Notes: generated by a model from the sequence alone, not told the origin. A DNA stretch of 64,000 bases from Megaustenia siamemsis (GCA_032433765.1 JAVIAB010000051.1:150523276-150587275), one strand, 5' to 3'. Shown: positions 43,925-55,890, numbered from the stretch's first letter. Made by a program: numbers and translations.

Positions 43925-45052
43925 TCCATCCATACACTTGTCTACGATACGACTCAAACACTTGCCTACGACTCATACACTTGTCTACGACTCTTACACT
44001 TGTATACGAACGACTCGTACACTTGTATACGACTCATACACTTGTCTACGACTCATACACTTGTCTACGATACGACTCGTACACTTGTATACGACTCATA
44101 CACTTGTCTACGACTCATACACTTGTCTACGATACGACTCGTACACTTGTATACGACTCATACTCTTGTCTACGACTCAAACACTTGTCTACGACTCAAA
44201 CACTTGTCTACGACTCGTGCACTTGTCTACGGCTCAAGCACTTGTCTAGAACTCAAACACCTCCCTACAACGCATACACTTGTCTACGACTCATACACTT
44301 GTCTACAACTCATACACTTGCCTACGACTCAAACACTTGACAACGACTCAAACACGTGTCTACGACTGATACACTTGTCTACGACTCAAACACTTGTCTA
44401 CTACTCATACACATGTCTACGACCCATAAACTTGTCCACGACTCATAAACTTGTTTACGATTCATACACTTGTCCACGACTCATAAACTTGTCCACGACC
44501 CATAAACTTGTCTACGACTCATACACTTGTCTACGGCTCAAACACTTGTCTACGACTCATACACTTGTCTACGGCTCAAACACTTGTCTACGACTCAAAC
44601 ACTTGTCTACGACTCATACACTTGTCTACGACTCAAACACTTGTCTACGACTCATACACATGTCTACGACCCATAAACTTGTCCACGACTCATAAACTTG
44701 TTTACGATTCATACACTTGTCTACGACTCAAACACTTGTCTACGACTCAAACACTTGTCTACGACTCAAACATTTGTCTACGACTCAAACACTTGTCTAC
44801 GACTCAAACACTTGTCTACGACTCAAACACTTGTCTACGACTCATACACATGTCTACGACCCATAAACTTGCCCACGACTCATAAACTTGTTTACGATTC
44901 ATACACTTGTCTACGACTCATACACTTGTCTACGACTCATACACATGTCTACGACCCATAAACTTGTCTACGTCTCATACACATGTCTACGACCCATAAA
45001 CTTGTCCACGACTCATAAACTTGTTTACGATTCATACACTTGTCTACGACTG
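43925..45052. repeat. Minisatellite, 19-bp unit, about 59 copies
   Basis: The unit is gtctacgactcatacactt, with variants ending caaacactt, gtacactt or cataaactt. Longer blocks such as the one containing cacatgtctacgacccataa recur at about 44410, 44657, 44847 and 44943, which suggests secondary duplication of multi-unit blocks. Confidence 0.95.
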
Positions 45053-45380
45053 CATTCTTCTTAATCGCTGATGAATCCCTTCAGGTTTCACACCGTCACC
45101 AGACCAAATTGTACCACATGAAGCAGCTGCTACTTTGTCAATGTTGAAAGGATACCGCCATCTTGTCAAAATATTTCCCAGGTTCCTATGCGTGTCGGTC
45201 AAGGTCACCACGGGCGGACATCAAACAAAAAGATATCGTTCCATCCAGGCGAATTTTAATTAAATTTATCTTATTTCCAAGTCAACCACCTTTACCTGTA
45301 TAAAAATGTTATTATATACATCCACACTCACGCAAATATACATAAACACACACTAAAGTTATACAATCGCTATTGAATTG
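45053..45380. other. No recognisable feature
   Basis: Unassigned sequence between the 19-bp array and a microsatellite. Confidence 0.35.
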
Positions 45381-45415
45381 TATATATATATATTTGGTCC
45401 TCTATATACAAACAT

Positions 45416-45645
45416 TCAAACATTCATACATACATACATACATACATACATACATACATACATACATACATACACACATACATACATACACACACACACA
45501 CATACATACATACATACATACATACATACATACATACATACATACATACATACATACACACATACATACATACATACATACATACATACATACATACATA
45601 CATACATACATACATACATACATACATACATACATACGTACATTA
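45416..45645. repeat. (TACA)n microsatellite
   Basis: About 55 tetranucleotides of type acat with a few ac interruptions. Any open frame here (HTYI or YVCM repeats) reflects the repeat. Confidence 0.98.
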
Positions 45646-45651
45646 TCTACA

Positions 45652-45988
45652 TAGGGGGGCCTCGGTAGCCTAGTTCAGAAAACCACCCGACTGGACTACC
45701 TAACGTTCGGACAACCCGTGTTCGATTCCCGCTGGGAGCAGTGTGAGTTGTACTCGTGGTTGGAATAAAAAAAAAATACCCCCACGGTCGACCCAGCCGT
45801 TGGTAGAAATGGGCACCAGGGTATTACCCTGGGAAGGTGAGGAATGTTGCCTTGCATCTGAGTTTCGATGCTTGAGGCGACACTAAACAGAAATCTCTGA
45901 ACATTTCTGGATAGGCGGACGAGCATATATGGGAGTAAACTCGCGTGCGAAGACGCCGGTTCAAGTCTCGTACTTTACCTTTACCTTA
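45652..45988 (+). mobile_element. SINE family B, copy 1
   Basis: A tRNA-derived head begins ggcctcggtagcctag (A box) and carries the B box gtgttcgattcccgctggg. An A run follows, then the body word ccccacggtcgacccagccg, then a second conserved part (gagtttcgatgcttgaggcg). The tail is ctttacctttacctta. The element sits inside a TACA microsatellite that continues at 45989-46035. Confidence 0.92.
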
Positions 45989-46040
45989 TACATACATACA
46001 TACGTACATACATACGTACGTACGTACATACATGCACACA
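45989..46040. repeat. (TACA/TACG)n microsatellite
   Basis: The continuation of the tetranucleotide repeat interrupted by SINE B. Confidence 0.9.
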
Positions 46041-46227
46041 TACATAACATCACATATCTATTGTCCTTTCGAGCCGAAGACGGCACATAGGGCAGAACCA
46101 CAATCTCAAAAACAGAAACCTTGCGTGCCACAATGGCACATATTACAGAGATCACTGCTTCTAAAATCTATGGTTCTGTTTTAATAACAATGCTTTTTAC
46201 AATGACAGCTTGTCAAGCCATCGATCA

Positions 46228-46310
46228 CCTCCTTAGTCGCCTCTTACGACATGCCTGGAAGGTCACAGTGTCACTATTCTTTACTTCCCACATAATGAGG
46301 CACGGGTAAC
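46228..46310. mobile_element. Dispersed element Z, copy 1
   Basis: The string cctccttagtcgcctcttac, then gacatgcctggaaggtcaca and gtgtcactattc, aligns with 55961-56020. The element type is not identified. Confidence 0.5.
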
Positions 46311-47348
46311 ACACGGGAGAACAGCACATATGATGATTTAAAAAAACTGTTTCAAATAGAGTTTGTAACATGAGGCAATCAGATCATCTGAAGTGTCACT
46401 CCCCTCGTCAAGTAAGATTGGGGCCCTTAAACTCTTCACAGGGAACAACCCCACTGGCTCATGTCTCTTTGGAGTCGGTCTCCCCTTCATTCTGAGCTTC
46501 AAATCGTAGTCTTAAGTCTCAATTTTATTGATCTATAGTAATAACAAATTACCCATATAACATTGATTTATAGTTACAAATTAGCACCCATTAACAGCAA
46601 CCACATAATGGTGTTTGAATATTTGTGTCTGCTTACCAAGACATCAGGGAACGCCATTAATAACAATTGTAACAAAGAGGTTACCAAACGTTTGATCGTC
46701 TTTTCTGAAGTGTTGATGATGTTTCCTTGTTTATGATGTCCATCAATTATTTATCTTTATTACTCACATTTATGCTGCTTAATTATTCTATCCGTCCGTC
46801 GGTTCTTTATTACTGCGCAGTGTTTATTACTTTATTTTGTTTCTAGTTTCTCGTCTTTATTATATTTCCTGCTTCTTATTCTATATTTATTATTTTCAGT
46901 CGCTATTTCTTTTATATTGTTCATTCCTTTTATTTGTCATGCTACTAATTATTCCTGTTTACTTCAGAAAGCTTATTTCACCTTATATGTATGCAATTTG
47001 TGGGCTATAGAAGGACAGTGAGGAAATAATGAAAATATTCTTAACATTACATCGTTCATATTCATCATCATCATCATCATCATCATCATATACAAGAAAT
47101 CGATAAAATAACCCAAGACATAATAATGTTGATTTTTATATTTTCAAAATATCGAAAAGTGTAAATAATTCTTGATACCAGATGCGATCGACAGGCGGAC
47201 GACTATGTTTCCCGTTGAGTAAATTTTATGTTGAGAAAAAAGTCACAGACTTAATTAAGTACCACGTTGTCACTCTTTTGTTTCTTGTGGGTTGTCGGGG
47301 CAAATTGTTTGGAATGAGTAATCTTCATTGCTCACTGTCGATCACAGC
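46311..47348. other. No gene recognised; (CAT)8 at 47064-47087
   Basis: AT-rich DNA of about 1 kb. The CAT microsatellite might be a remnant LINE tail, but no LINE sequence is attached. The 71-codon frame at 47182 runs into the GA repeat and is not supported. Confidence 0.4.
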
Positions 47349-47349
47349 C

Positions 47350-47397
<48 letters not shown>

Positions 47398-47423
47398 GAG
47401 AGAGAGAAAGAGAGAGAGAGAGA
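47349..47423. repeat. (GA)n microsatellite
   Basis: About 35 ga dinucleotides with two interruptions. Confidence 0.97.
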
Positions 47424-47518
47424 TGACGAAATCAACAAATGCCCATTTTTTGTAGCATTATTCTCACCTTTCCCTTTGTCGATCGCTCTTTGTTCTTCCG
47501 TTGAAGTTATATTTGATT

Positions 47519-47764
47519 CTCTCTCCATTCACGTTACAAACCTGTGTCATTAGAACCTATCACCAGCTCTCTCCATTCACGTTACAAACCTGTGTCATTA
47601 GAACCTATCACCAGCTCTCTCCATTCACGTTACAAACCTGTGTCATTAGAACCTATCACCAGCTCTCTCCATTCACGTTACAAACCTGTGACGTTAGAAC
47701 CTATCACCAGCTCTCTCCATTCACGTTACAAACCTGTGTCATTAGAACCTATCACCAGCTCTCC
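47519..47764. repeat. Minisatellite, 48-bp unit, about 5 nearly identical copies
   Basis: The unit is tctctccattcacgttacaa, then acctgtgtcattagaaccta, then tcaccagc. Only one substitution block (gtcatt to gacgtt in copy four) was seen. The unit is 16 codons long, so plus frames stay open. I infer recent expansion and no protein. Confidence 0.95.
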
Positions 47765-48667
47765 CGAAATTCCATCTTTTTTCTTCACTTACCTTCTATC
47801 ATTCACTAATCAACCATCTTTGGCTTTCTACATTTTTACGGATTATTTGGTCAGTATAACACCAGATCGCCTACATTCTAGAGAAAAAAAGATATGGTAT
47901 ACATTTTTATAAGCTGAATGAATCCAAAGACGATTCGGTAGGACAAGACTATTCGTTACACATAGAATTCAAGTAGACGATGCCTGCTACCACGGTCTAA
48001 GTTTCTCATTACAATTATTCATTTAAATAATCTACATGTTAAAACTGTAACTACGCCTTTAGCAAACTTTGTCCATTATCATTATTTAATGTTGAAGGGA
48101 ATACGGGTAAAATCACTGCGCTATCACAGTAGAGAGTTGTGGGTTGTCGGCCCCTGAAGGAAGACGAGTACATGGATCGTCACCTTTACGGGAGAAAGCA
48201 AGAATTGCATGCCTGTTATTTTTTTGTTATAATGACAACTTTCTACAAAATGTTTGTGCTGTAAGAATGTTGCCCCACAGGGCAGCGGCCCGCCAGTCCT
48301 CTCCACCTTACATTATCCACAATATTTATCAGCAGTTGGTTGTTGAAGCAACTTGCAGGCCTTAATTTTCTAGAACTCTTCTGAGACTGCTGTACTTCAT
48401 TTGCACAGATGAATCTGCTACTCGGCGTGTACGGAGCTTGTGAGATCCTATAGCTTAGTGTGTAGGCAGAGACAGCGAAGAAAGACGCCGATGCTTTCGC
48501 TTTGACTACAAGTTGTTGGCTATGGAAGCTATGGTTGTCACTAACTAAAAAATTAGCATGGCTTTGAGACACAGACTTATAAACATGTACATTCCCTCAA
48601 TGACTCAGTGAATAAGCTTAGAAAGATCGCCATGGGTAGGGTTCGGCGGCATAGGTTAGAATCTGAG
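47765..48667. other. No recognisable feature
   Basis: Nearly 0.9 kb without a recognised repeat or credible exon. Confidence 0.4.
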
Positions 48668-48978
48668 GGCCTCGGTAGCCTAATTGGGAAAACATCCCAA
48701 CTGGGCTACAGACGTTCAGACAGACCGTGTTCGATTCCCGCTGGTTACAGTGTGAATAGAACACGTGGTTTGGGAAAAAAAATATCCCCACGGTCGACCC
48801 AGCCGCTGGTAGAAATGGGTATCAGGGTAGTACTGTGAGAAGGTGAAGAATGGCACTTCGCATCGTGAGTTTCGATGCTTGAGGCGACACTATCCAGAAG
48901 TCTCCGAACACTTCTGTGTAGGCGGCAGAGCACATATGGGTGAAAACTCGCATGCTAAGACGCCGATTCATGTTTCAT
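48668..48978 (+). mobile_element. SINE family B, copy 2
   Basis: It is collinear with 45652-45980: head gggcctcggtagcctaattg, B box gtgttcgattcccgctgg, body words ccccacggtcgacccagccg and gagtttcgatgcttgaggcg. Its TTTAC tail expands into the next feature. Confidence 0.92.
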
Positions 48979-49165
48979 ACTTTACCTTTACTTTATCATT
49001 TCTTTACCTTTACTTTACTTTTACTCTACTTTACCTTTACTTTACCTTTACATCCGTTACTTTATCTTTACTTTACCGTTACTTTACCTTTACTTTACCG
49101 TTAATTTACCTTTACTTTACCTTTACTTTACATTCACTTTTCGTTACTCTACCTTTAGTTTAGAA
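48979..49165. repeat. (CTTTAC)n-type microsatellite grown from the SINE tail
   Basis: About 30 imperfect tttactttacct words directly continue the SINE B tail motif. Confidence 0.9.
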
Positions 49166-49795
49166 TCTCTGGAGAGGTCTAGTCTGACGACTATCTGCAT
49201 GTTTGTCGAGCCATGTTAGAAGGTAATGCTGCTGACAGGTTTGACAGTTTGCAGACGTTCAGTGCATCCCGCTGACATTTGGAATGCCCGGAGAAACGCT
49301 GTGCGGAAAAACTGATTTGAAAAAAATGACTGAATAAGCAAACATGAACAGACTGCAAAAATATGTCAGGATTTGAGATGCCAGATGGGCGCGCTATACA
49401 GAAAGTCACAGAGGACCTCTCAACCACCACAACACCAATGGCGTTAGTCGCTGCTGAGGGATATATTTTATAGGACATCAAAGCACTTTTGGATTTGTCT
49501 GATGTACAGTGAGGATGACGTGTCGGCTAAACTAAACTAAACTAAACTAAACTCGATCACGGGGACAGACTAACGTCTTAGCATCACTGAGAGAGAGAGT
49601 TTATGTATTTTGAATAAATGGTACACAAGTTTCACTTGGCTAACGGTGGACAACCGACACTGCAAAATAAAAATGGCTGCATGTGGCCCTGTTTTTGAAG
49701 AGACTAACGCAGTCGTTTAAACCGGTCCAATTCCTTTGTCTGTTTTAAATGTCTCTTCCTCTTCTTCTACTTTTCAACTCACTGTGCAGCATAGG
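49166..49795. other. No gene recognised; short (CTAAA)n
   Basis: Five ctaaa units lie at about 49527-49552. The remainder is unassigned. Confidence 0.4.
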
Positions 49796-49796
49796 T

Positions 49797-50208
49797 CTTC
49801 AACAAGCACTTTCACTTCCCTGTGGAGTACAGGTCTTCAACAAAAACTCTCACCTCCCTGTGGAGTACAGGTCTTCAACAAAAACTCTCACCTCCCTGTG
49901 GAGTACAGGTCTTCAACAAAAACTCTCACCTCCCTGTGGAGTACAGGTCTTCAACAAACACTTTCACCAACCTGTGGAGTACAGGTCTTCAACAAACACT
50001 TTCACCTCCCTGTGGAGTACAGGTCTTCAACAAACACTTTCACCAACCTGTGGAGTACAGGTCTTCAACAAAAACTCTCACCTCCCTGTGGAGTACAGGT
50101 CTTCAACAAAAACTCTCACCTCCCTGTGGAGTACAGGTCTTCAACAAAAACTCTCACCTCCCTGATGGGTATAGGTCTTCAACAAACACTTTGACCTGCA
50201 TGTGGAGT
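49797..50208. repeat. Minisatellite, 38-bp unit, about 11 copies
   Basis: The unit is tcttcaacaaaaactctcac, then ctccctgtggagtacagg. A variant with acactttcaccaa alternates in the middle of the array. Confidence 0.95.
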
Positions 50209-50211
50209 ATC

Positions 50212-50690
50212 ATCATCATTATGTGCCACACCGTTTGGCGTAGGCGACCATGTCCTTCCACAATCCTCTATCCACAGTGCATCGCATCAGTTCTGTTGTT
50301 GACTGTTTTCCATGTCATTACACCAAGCCATCCAGTATTTTATCTCTTTGTCGCCCTGCAATCTCTCTTTCCTCTTATTTTGCCAGTTGTAACCAAGTAT
50401 TCCAATTTTCCTCTTCTCATGATGTGCCAGAAAAATGTTGATTGTTTCTTTATGATTTTTTTAGGAGTTCCCTTTTTGTGTTGCCTCCCTGAGAATTTAC
50501 TCATTAGTCTTTTTAGCTGTTCAGGGAACTTTCAACTTTCTTCTGAGAAATCTCATCTCTGTGGCCTCCAATCGTCTTTTAACCCGTTTGTCTACTGTCC
50601 ACGATTCGCTTCCACAGGTCAGAATTGGTTCTATATAGCACCGATGAACTCTCCTTCTCACTTCTATTGACATAGATTTGTTGCATAAGA
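50212..50690 (-). mobile_element. LINE family R-C, longer decayed copy
   Basis: Read on the minus strand it matches the R-C C-terminus: a region corresponding to RRLEATEMRFLRRKLKVP, ANTKRELL, KKQSTFF, EYLVTTGKI and a terminal RLWKDMV, with the CAT/ATG tail at 50212. It extends further 5' than the other copies (to about 50690), including a piece with the sense of GSESWTVDKR. Frameshifts are present. Confidence 0.8.
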
Positions 50691-51487
50691 TATTTTTCAT
50701 TTTTTTTTTAAATTCTATTCTGGCCTGAGCTATTCTGCTTTTTATTTATGTGGTGCTTATACAGTATGTAAGAACAATTATTTATAAATTCAATGAAAAA
50801 ACTGTCAATCAATTGTCAAACATTTTAACCGACATAAGTTGATTTCTAAAACAGGTCTCACTAACGTGATCAATTCAACTGAATAAACTGAGTCTTGGAA
50901 CTGTCCCTGCAGCAAACCCGGCCACATACAACAGCCAACATAGCAAAGTTAAACAAAGTTCAATAATTAAATATCAACTAACATGGTTCTACATATAAAA
51001 AAAATGCTTCTGAAATGTCCCCTAATTTGTCCATGTTCACACACTGTTCTTTTTAAAGATGTCCACCCGACCAAAGTCCCTTACACACGCCGCGGAGAGA
51101 GGTTTGTGGAAGATGCTCCGAAGCCAAGGCCAGGCCACACAGGCCTACACTGGTCAGACTCGCATTACGACGGAGGGCACTCCTTGCCACGACTATGGTT
51201 AAGATGTCGTTGAGACACTGTTAAATCATCCCAGCAGTGAAGCCAAGTGCTGGGAGGTACTGTTTGCTTAGGTAAACCATCAGGACCAGAGGCAGTTAGA
51301 GACCTCCATGTTGGATTTCAATCAAACGACATCAAGCTATCGGGTTTCTGTGCATCCTTCTTGGCCGCATCCCTGAGTGTCGGCTCCCTTCAACTGCCCA
51401 ACTCCACATCTCACTGACTTCTAACTGACTCTCTCTAACAACCGCTACCCACTAACTTCCCTAACAGCCCACGTCATCGTATCGCTG
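50691..51487. other. No recognisable feature
   Basis: Unassigned 0.8 kb. The more GC-rich part 51070-51230 has a 76-codon frame with no recognised domain. Confidence 0.4.
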
Positions 51488-51815
51488 TGTACATGTCTGT
51501 GTTATTCACATCTCATATCTTTGTGTGTACATGTCTGTGTTATTCACATCTCATATCTTTGTGTGTACATGTCTGTGTTATTCACATCTCATATCTTTGT
51601 GTGTGCATGTCTGTGTTATTCACATCTCATATCTTTGTGTGTGCATGTCTGTGTTATTCACATCTCATATCTTTGTGTGTGCATGTCTGTGTTATTCACA
51701 TCTCATATCTTTGTGTGTGCATGTCTGTGTTATTCACATCTCATATCTTTGTGTGTGCATGTCTGTGTTATTCACATCTCATATCTTTGTGTGTGCATGT
51801 CTGTGTTAGAGGACT
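51488..51815. repeat. Minisatellite, 38-bp unit, about 8.5 copies
   Basis: The unit is gtgtgcatgtctgtgttatt, then cacatctcatatctttgt. The copies are almost identical, differing at one site (gtgtac or gtgtgc). Confidence 0.97.
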
Positions 51816-52298
51816 CGGGCAGATGGTGCTCTTAAACCTGGGAGGGCAGACCATCTAAGGGCAGAATCCCCCTACAGAAAAGACAATCTGCTGCCTTGCA
51901 GGAAGATTGAGGACAATCAAAGGCTAAGGAAAGCAAACCTGAAAAAAATGCTGGCTGAAATCGGATGCACTGGGCCACTGGCGCAGAACACAGTGCAACG
52001 TATTAACGGGTGTTCAGTCAGAGTGGATCTGGCGGACTCTAAATGTGACGTTCTGTCTGTGGGGGCGACCAACACACTTAACTTGACAGCTGACTTCATG
52101 TGGGAGTCTGGAATCCTACTCTGACTGAGTCCTGATCGCAGACAGAGAGAGAGAGAGAGAGATCCTATTTTTACGTCACTTTTCTCTCCCTTCGCACTAT
52201 ACTGCACTAATTCCGTCTCTACCTATTTTGGCGTACAAATCCACTTTTACAGTGCATCTTCCGTCTGACGTTATTATTGTTCCCAAGTATTTGACGCG
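51816..52298. other. Unassigned; contains a dispersed repeat piece
   Basis: Bases 52085-52165 (a GA run, then sequence read on minus as gcgatcaggactcag, then agagtaggattccagactc) recur at 63690-63775 on the other strand. The plus strand 51816-52090 has a long open stretch without recognised domains. Confidence 0.4.
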
Positions 52299-52735
52299 TT
52301 GCACTTGTTTCAGATTTGTCCTGTTTATTGTATGCTGCATGATGGTGATGACATTGACATTTTTTATGAGGAACTAGAGGCGAGCATGGAACAGTGTAAA
52401 TACCAAGAAATAACTATTATATCAGGGGATTTCAATGCAAAGGTAGGAACAGCTAAAGTGCAAAATGTGACTGGGGGGCATGGCCATGGAGAGACGAATG
52501 ACAGAGGGGATAGATTGATAGATTGGGCAAAGACACATGAAATTATTATAGGTAACACTGGTTCAAACAACACCCTAGGCGACTATGGACATGGCAAAGC
52601 CCAGACAAAAAAAGTACACAATCAAATTTTTTTTATACTGGTACAGAGAAGATTCAGGAATGGGCTAACATCTGTTAGAACAAGGCCAGGAGCAGATTGC
52701 AATAGTGACCATGTACCAGTCACTATAATCCTTAA
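52299..52735 (+). mobile_element. LINE AP-endonuclease domain fragment
   Basis: The frame encodes FYEELEASMEQCKYQEITII, then SGDFNAKVG (the GDFN motif of LINE endonucleases), RGDRLIDWAKTHEIIIGNT and, near the end, RTRPGADCNSDHVPVTI, with the S-D-H catalytic motif. The middle, where a W-T-W-x-S-P stretch is usual, is replaced by KAQTKKVHNQIFF. Upstream and downstream domains are missing. Confidence 0.85.
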
Positions 52736-52830
52736 GCCCTATAATCACTTACATAGACTGAAGTCCTATAATCACTTACATAGACTGAAGTCCTATAATC
52801 ACTGACATAGACTGAAGTCCTATAATCACG
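52736..52830. repeat. 27-bp tandem repeat, 3.5 copies
   Basis: The unit is cctataatcacttacataga plus ctgaagt. It begins directly at the end of the endonuclease fragment. Confidence 0.93.
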
Positions 52831-53193
52831 AGACAGAATGAATTCTTAGAACCGCTGGGAAGGAATGATAACACAACCCGGCCTGTCTTTAGAGCTGGTC
52901 TACAATCATGTCTTTCTCCCCAGGGTGAAGAAGTGAGGAGACATCACAAAGACGTAGCTTGATACCAACAAAAATAGAACCATAGATAAAAAAAAAACAT
53001 TAATAGGAAATTGATTCACGTTGAAATTAGAAGAATGTTCATAATCTTCGTGACAACGGTATCATCTTAATAAAGGACATGAAAGATGGACACCCATGAG
53101 AATGGAATCAATAAACAATCTTTACTGATATGTGATGTCTATTGTGAAAATGTTTGAAGTCTGTGAAACTACTGATCTCTGGTTTCGTTTCTC
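52831..53193. other. No recognisable feature
   Basis: Short AT-rich gap between the 27-bp repeat and SINE A. Confidence 0.35.
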
Positions 53194-53202
53194 GTTGAAT
53201 AA

Positions 53203-53462
53203 AGTGTAAAAAAGTAAAGTACCCCCGTCACACCAAGTGGCGTATAGGGAATATGGTGTTAGTGGCCATACATTTTACAGACACGCAGCACTTAATTTTT
53301 GGGGTAATGTGGTCGGTATTACGCCCGTGCCGCTTTACTTTCCCAGAAAAAAATCCGGTACCCATTAAAGGCTGGGTGAACCGGAAGCCGTCGGTTGGAT
53401 TCGAACCCTACCTCTTGTCCTTTGTAGTCCAGTTCACTAACCACTGAGCTATCGCGACTCCC
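53203..53462 (-). mobile_element. SINE family A, third copy, reverse orientation
   Basis: It is the reverse complement of the copies at 1968 and 41001, with an intact B box (gattcgaaccct read on plus) and A box (gagctatcgcgactccc). The direct repeat gttgaataa flanks it at 53194-53202 and 53463-53471. Confidence 0.92.
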
Positions 53463-53639
53463 GTTGAATAAGGGTACATAAAATATTTGTTTGTAAGAGT
53501 AAAGTATGCGATCTTTTTTGAAATAAGGTATATTTGTATCTTTACGTTTGTTTGTCAGATTTATTGTCAGTAATTCAAGGAGACAGGAGCGGTCGATGTG
53601 GACCATAACTACGATGTGTAGAGTGTTGCCGTTTTAAGG

Positions 53640-53700
53640 AAAAATGTGCGTGTATGGGGACGGGAGTGAAAAGGGGGGGGGAGGGGGGAGGGGCGCTTGG
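53640..53700 (+). repeat. G-rich tract, possible quadruplex
   Basis: Runs of eight, six and four G separated by single A bases at about 53668-53690. Confidence 0.7.
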
Positions 53701-53714
53701 AGTAGTTTTAGGAA

Positions 53715-53810
53715 ATTGAAAAGTTGGAAAATATTTGTTAAAGAAGTGTGCTCCAGCTGGAGTTAAAAGTTAAAAGCAGCTGGAAAGTAGAAAAAGAAGA
53801 AGAAGAAGAG
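53715..53810 (+). mobile_element. LINE family R-A, extreme 3' end
   Basis: The string ttggaaaatatttgttaaag, then tgtgctccagctggagtt, parallels the R-A end (ttggaaagtgtttgttgaag, then tgctccgcagggagctgaa). Confidence 0.5.
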
Positions 53811-53924
53811 GGAGATGGAGGAGGAGTGAAAATTTCTGTCATGCATTAATTGCATTACCAATAAAGAGGTCCTGCAAAGAAACCCGCCGCCCTCCCTTTT
53901 TTAAAATATCAGTTATATATATAT

Positions 53925-54296
53925 ATATCATCATCATGTACCCTGCGTAGGCGATCATGTCCCTCCACAATCTTCTATCTACAGTGCATCGTATCAGTTC
54001 TGTTGTTGACTGTTTTCCATGCCATGACACCAAGCTATCCAGTATTTTCTCTCTTTGTCGTCCGCGATCTCTCTTTGCTTTTATTTTGCCAGTTGTAACC
54101 AAGTATTCCAACTTTCCTCTTCTCACGATGTGCCCGAAAAATGTTGATTGCTTCTTTCTGATGTTTTTTAAGAGCTCCCTTTTTGTGTTGGCCTCTTTGA
54201 GAACTTCCTCATTGGTCTTTTTATCTGTCCAGGGAACTTTCAACATTCTTCTGAGAAATCCCATCTCTGTGGCCTCTAATCGTCTTTTCATTTGTT

Positions 54297-54300
<4 letters not shown>
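53925..54300 (-). mobile_element. LINE family R-C, best-preserved C-terminus
   Basis: The minus strand frame encodes MKRRLEATEMGFLRRMLKVP, WTDKKTNEEVLKEANTKREL, LKNIRKKQSTFFGHIVRRGK, LEYLVTTGKIKAKRDRGRQR, EKILDSLVSWHGKQSTTELI and RCTVDRRLWRDMIAYAG, without a stop for about 125 codons. The ATG-type tail is at 53927-53937. It lies between two TA microsatellites. Confidence 0.9.

Positions 54301-54335
<35 letters not shown>
54300..54335. repeat. (TA)n microsatellite
   Basis: About 16 ta dinucleotides abut the 5' truncation of R-C. Confidence 0.97.
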
Positions 54336-54337
<2 letters not shown>

Positions 54338-54399
54338 ATAATAATATACATATAATATATTTATAGCAGAGCGAAGAGAAAAGCACTGCGAGTTTCCTG

Positions 54400-54700
54400 T
54401 GTTGTTAAGATATAGATTGAGATGCTAATGGGGCGACAATGATGCGAAAGCTGAGATGGTACAGCAGGTCCAGTCTTACCAAACACATAGTGGGAGTTGT
54501 TAGGTTGTTAAAGCAGATGGAGAAAACCCAAGGGAGACAAAGAAATAGAATGCGGACGTCAAGGAATCGGCGGGTTTTGGTTTCGTTAATTCACAGAGTG
54601 CAGTGGGAAACAAGAAAAAAGTAGCGACTGGTCAGTGTGGCACTAAGATCTGCTCATGGAGTCATGGGAAAGATAAGAACTGATTAAAAGATGTTGCAAT
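54400..54700 (+). mobile_element. Degenerate LINE C-terminal fragment (R-F)
   Basis: With frameshifts, the pieces KLRWYSR, KQMEKTQGRQRNR, and then VKESAGFGFVNSQSAVGNKK followed by VATGQCGTKICS, follow the order of LINE C-termini in which LRWYGHV, a basic RRGRQ region, NIKEWTG and a final helix occur. The match is decayed. Confidence 0.5.
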
Positions 54701-54774
54701 GATGGAAGAACGAGGTTCAGCTACAATAATTCTCCAAGTTATGCACTTTTAACGTAAAGCATTTGTTGAGATGG

Positions 54775-55280
54775 TTTAGTTTAGTTTAGTTTAATTTAGT
54801 GCTTGATTTAATTTAGTGTTTAGTTTAGTCTAGTGTTTAGTTTAGTTCAGTGGTTAGTTTAGTTTAATTTAATTTACTTTAATTTAGTGCTTAGTTTAGT
54901 TTAATTTAGAGCGTGGTTTAATTTAGTGTTTAGTTTAGTGTTTAGTTTAGTTCAGTGTTTAGTTTAGTTTAATTTAATTTAGTTTAGTGTTTAGTTTAGT
55001 TTAGTGCGTAGTTTAGTTTAATTTAGTGCTCAGTTTAGTTTAGTGTTTAGTTTAGTGTTTAGTTTAGTGTTTAGTTTAATTTAGTGCTTAGTTTAGTTAC
55101 TATTTAGTTTAGTTTTTAATTTAGTTTAGCTTAGATTAGTTTAGATAGTTTAGTTTAGATTACATTCGTTTATTCTGGTTTAGTTTAGATCAGATTAGTT
55201 TTGTTTTATTTAGTTTAGATTACATTAGTTTAGTTTACTTTAGTTCAGTTTAGATTAATTACTTTAGTTTAGTTCAGTTT
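54775..55280. repeat. Imperfect (TTTAG)n tract
   Basis: About 500 bp of tttagtttag words mixed with taattt, gtgctt and gtgt variants. The unit does not match the canonical TTAGGG telomere repeat. Confidence 0.9.

Positions 55281-55320
<40 letters not shown>
55281..55320. repeat. (AAC)n microsatellite
   Basis: Thirteen aac units. Confidence 0.97.
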
Positions 55321-55353
55321 GATATTCATTGCACAGTAGACAACTCCATATTA

Positions 55354-55890
55354 CACAGATCCTCTTCTCATTACATTTCCTAATGTGAAGCACATTAGTC
55401 TCACACAGGGGCGAACGAAAGATAGATAGTCTCACACAGATCCTCTTCTCATCACATTTCCTAGTGTTAAGCACATTAGTCTCACACAGATCCTCTTCTC
55501 ATTACATTTCCTAGTGTGAAGCACATTAGTCTCACACAGATCCTCTTCTCATCACATTTCCTAGTGTGAAACACAATAGTCTCACACAGATCCTCTTCTC
55601 ATCACATTTCCTAGTGTGAAGCACATTAGTTTCACACAGATCCTCTTCTCATCACATTTCCTAGTGTGAAGCACATTAGTCTCACACAGATCGTCTTCTC
55701 ATCACATTTCCTAGTGTGAAACACAATAGTCTCACACAGATCCTCTTCTCATCACATTTCCTAGTTTGAAGCACATTAGTCTCACACAGATCCTCTTCTC
55801 ATTACATTTCCTAGTTTGAAGCACATTAGTCTCACACAGATCCTCTTCTCGTCATATTTCCTAGTGTGAAGCACATTAGTCTCACACTAG
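55354..55890. repeat. Minisatellite, 50-bp unit, about 10 copies
   Basis: The unit is cacacagatcctcttctcat, then cacatttcctagtgtgaagc, then acattagtct. Each copy holds GTGTGA and TCACAC as an inverted repeat around a 12-base loop. One early unit is interrupted by ggggcgaacgaaagatag. Confidence 0.95.

Noticed and set aside
45373..45668. Open frames of HTYI or YVCM repeats
   Set aside because: Pure translation of the TACA microsatellite.
47182..47397. 71-codon frame upstream of the GA repeat
   Set aside because: No homology or signal is visible, and it ends in the translated GA microsatellite.
54775..55280. Telomeric repeat
   Set aside because: The words are TTTAG-type and irregular, not TTAGGG, and lie inside ordinary sequence.
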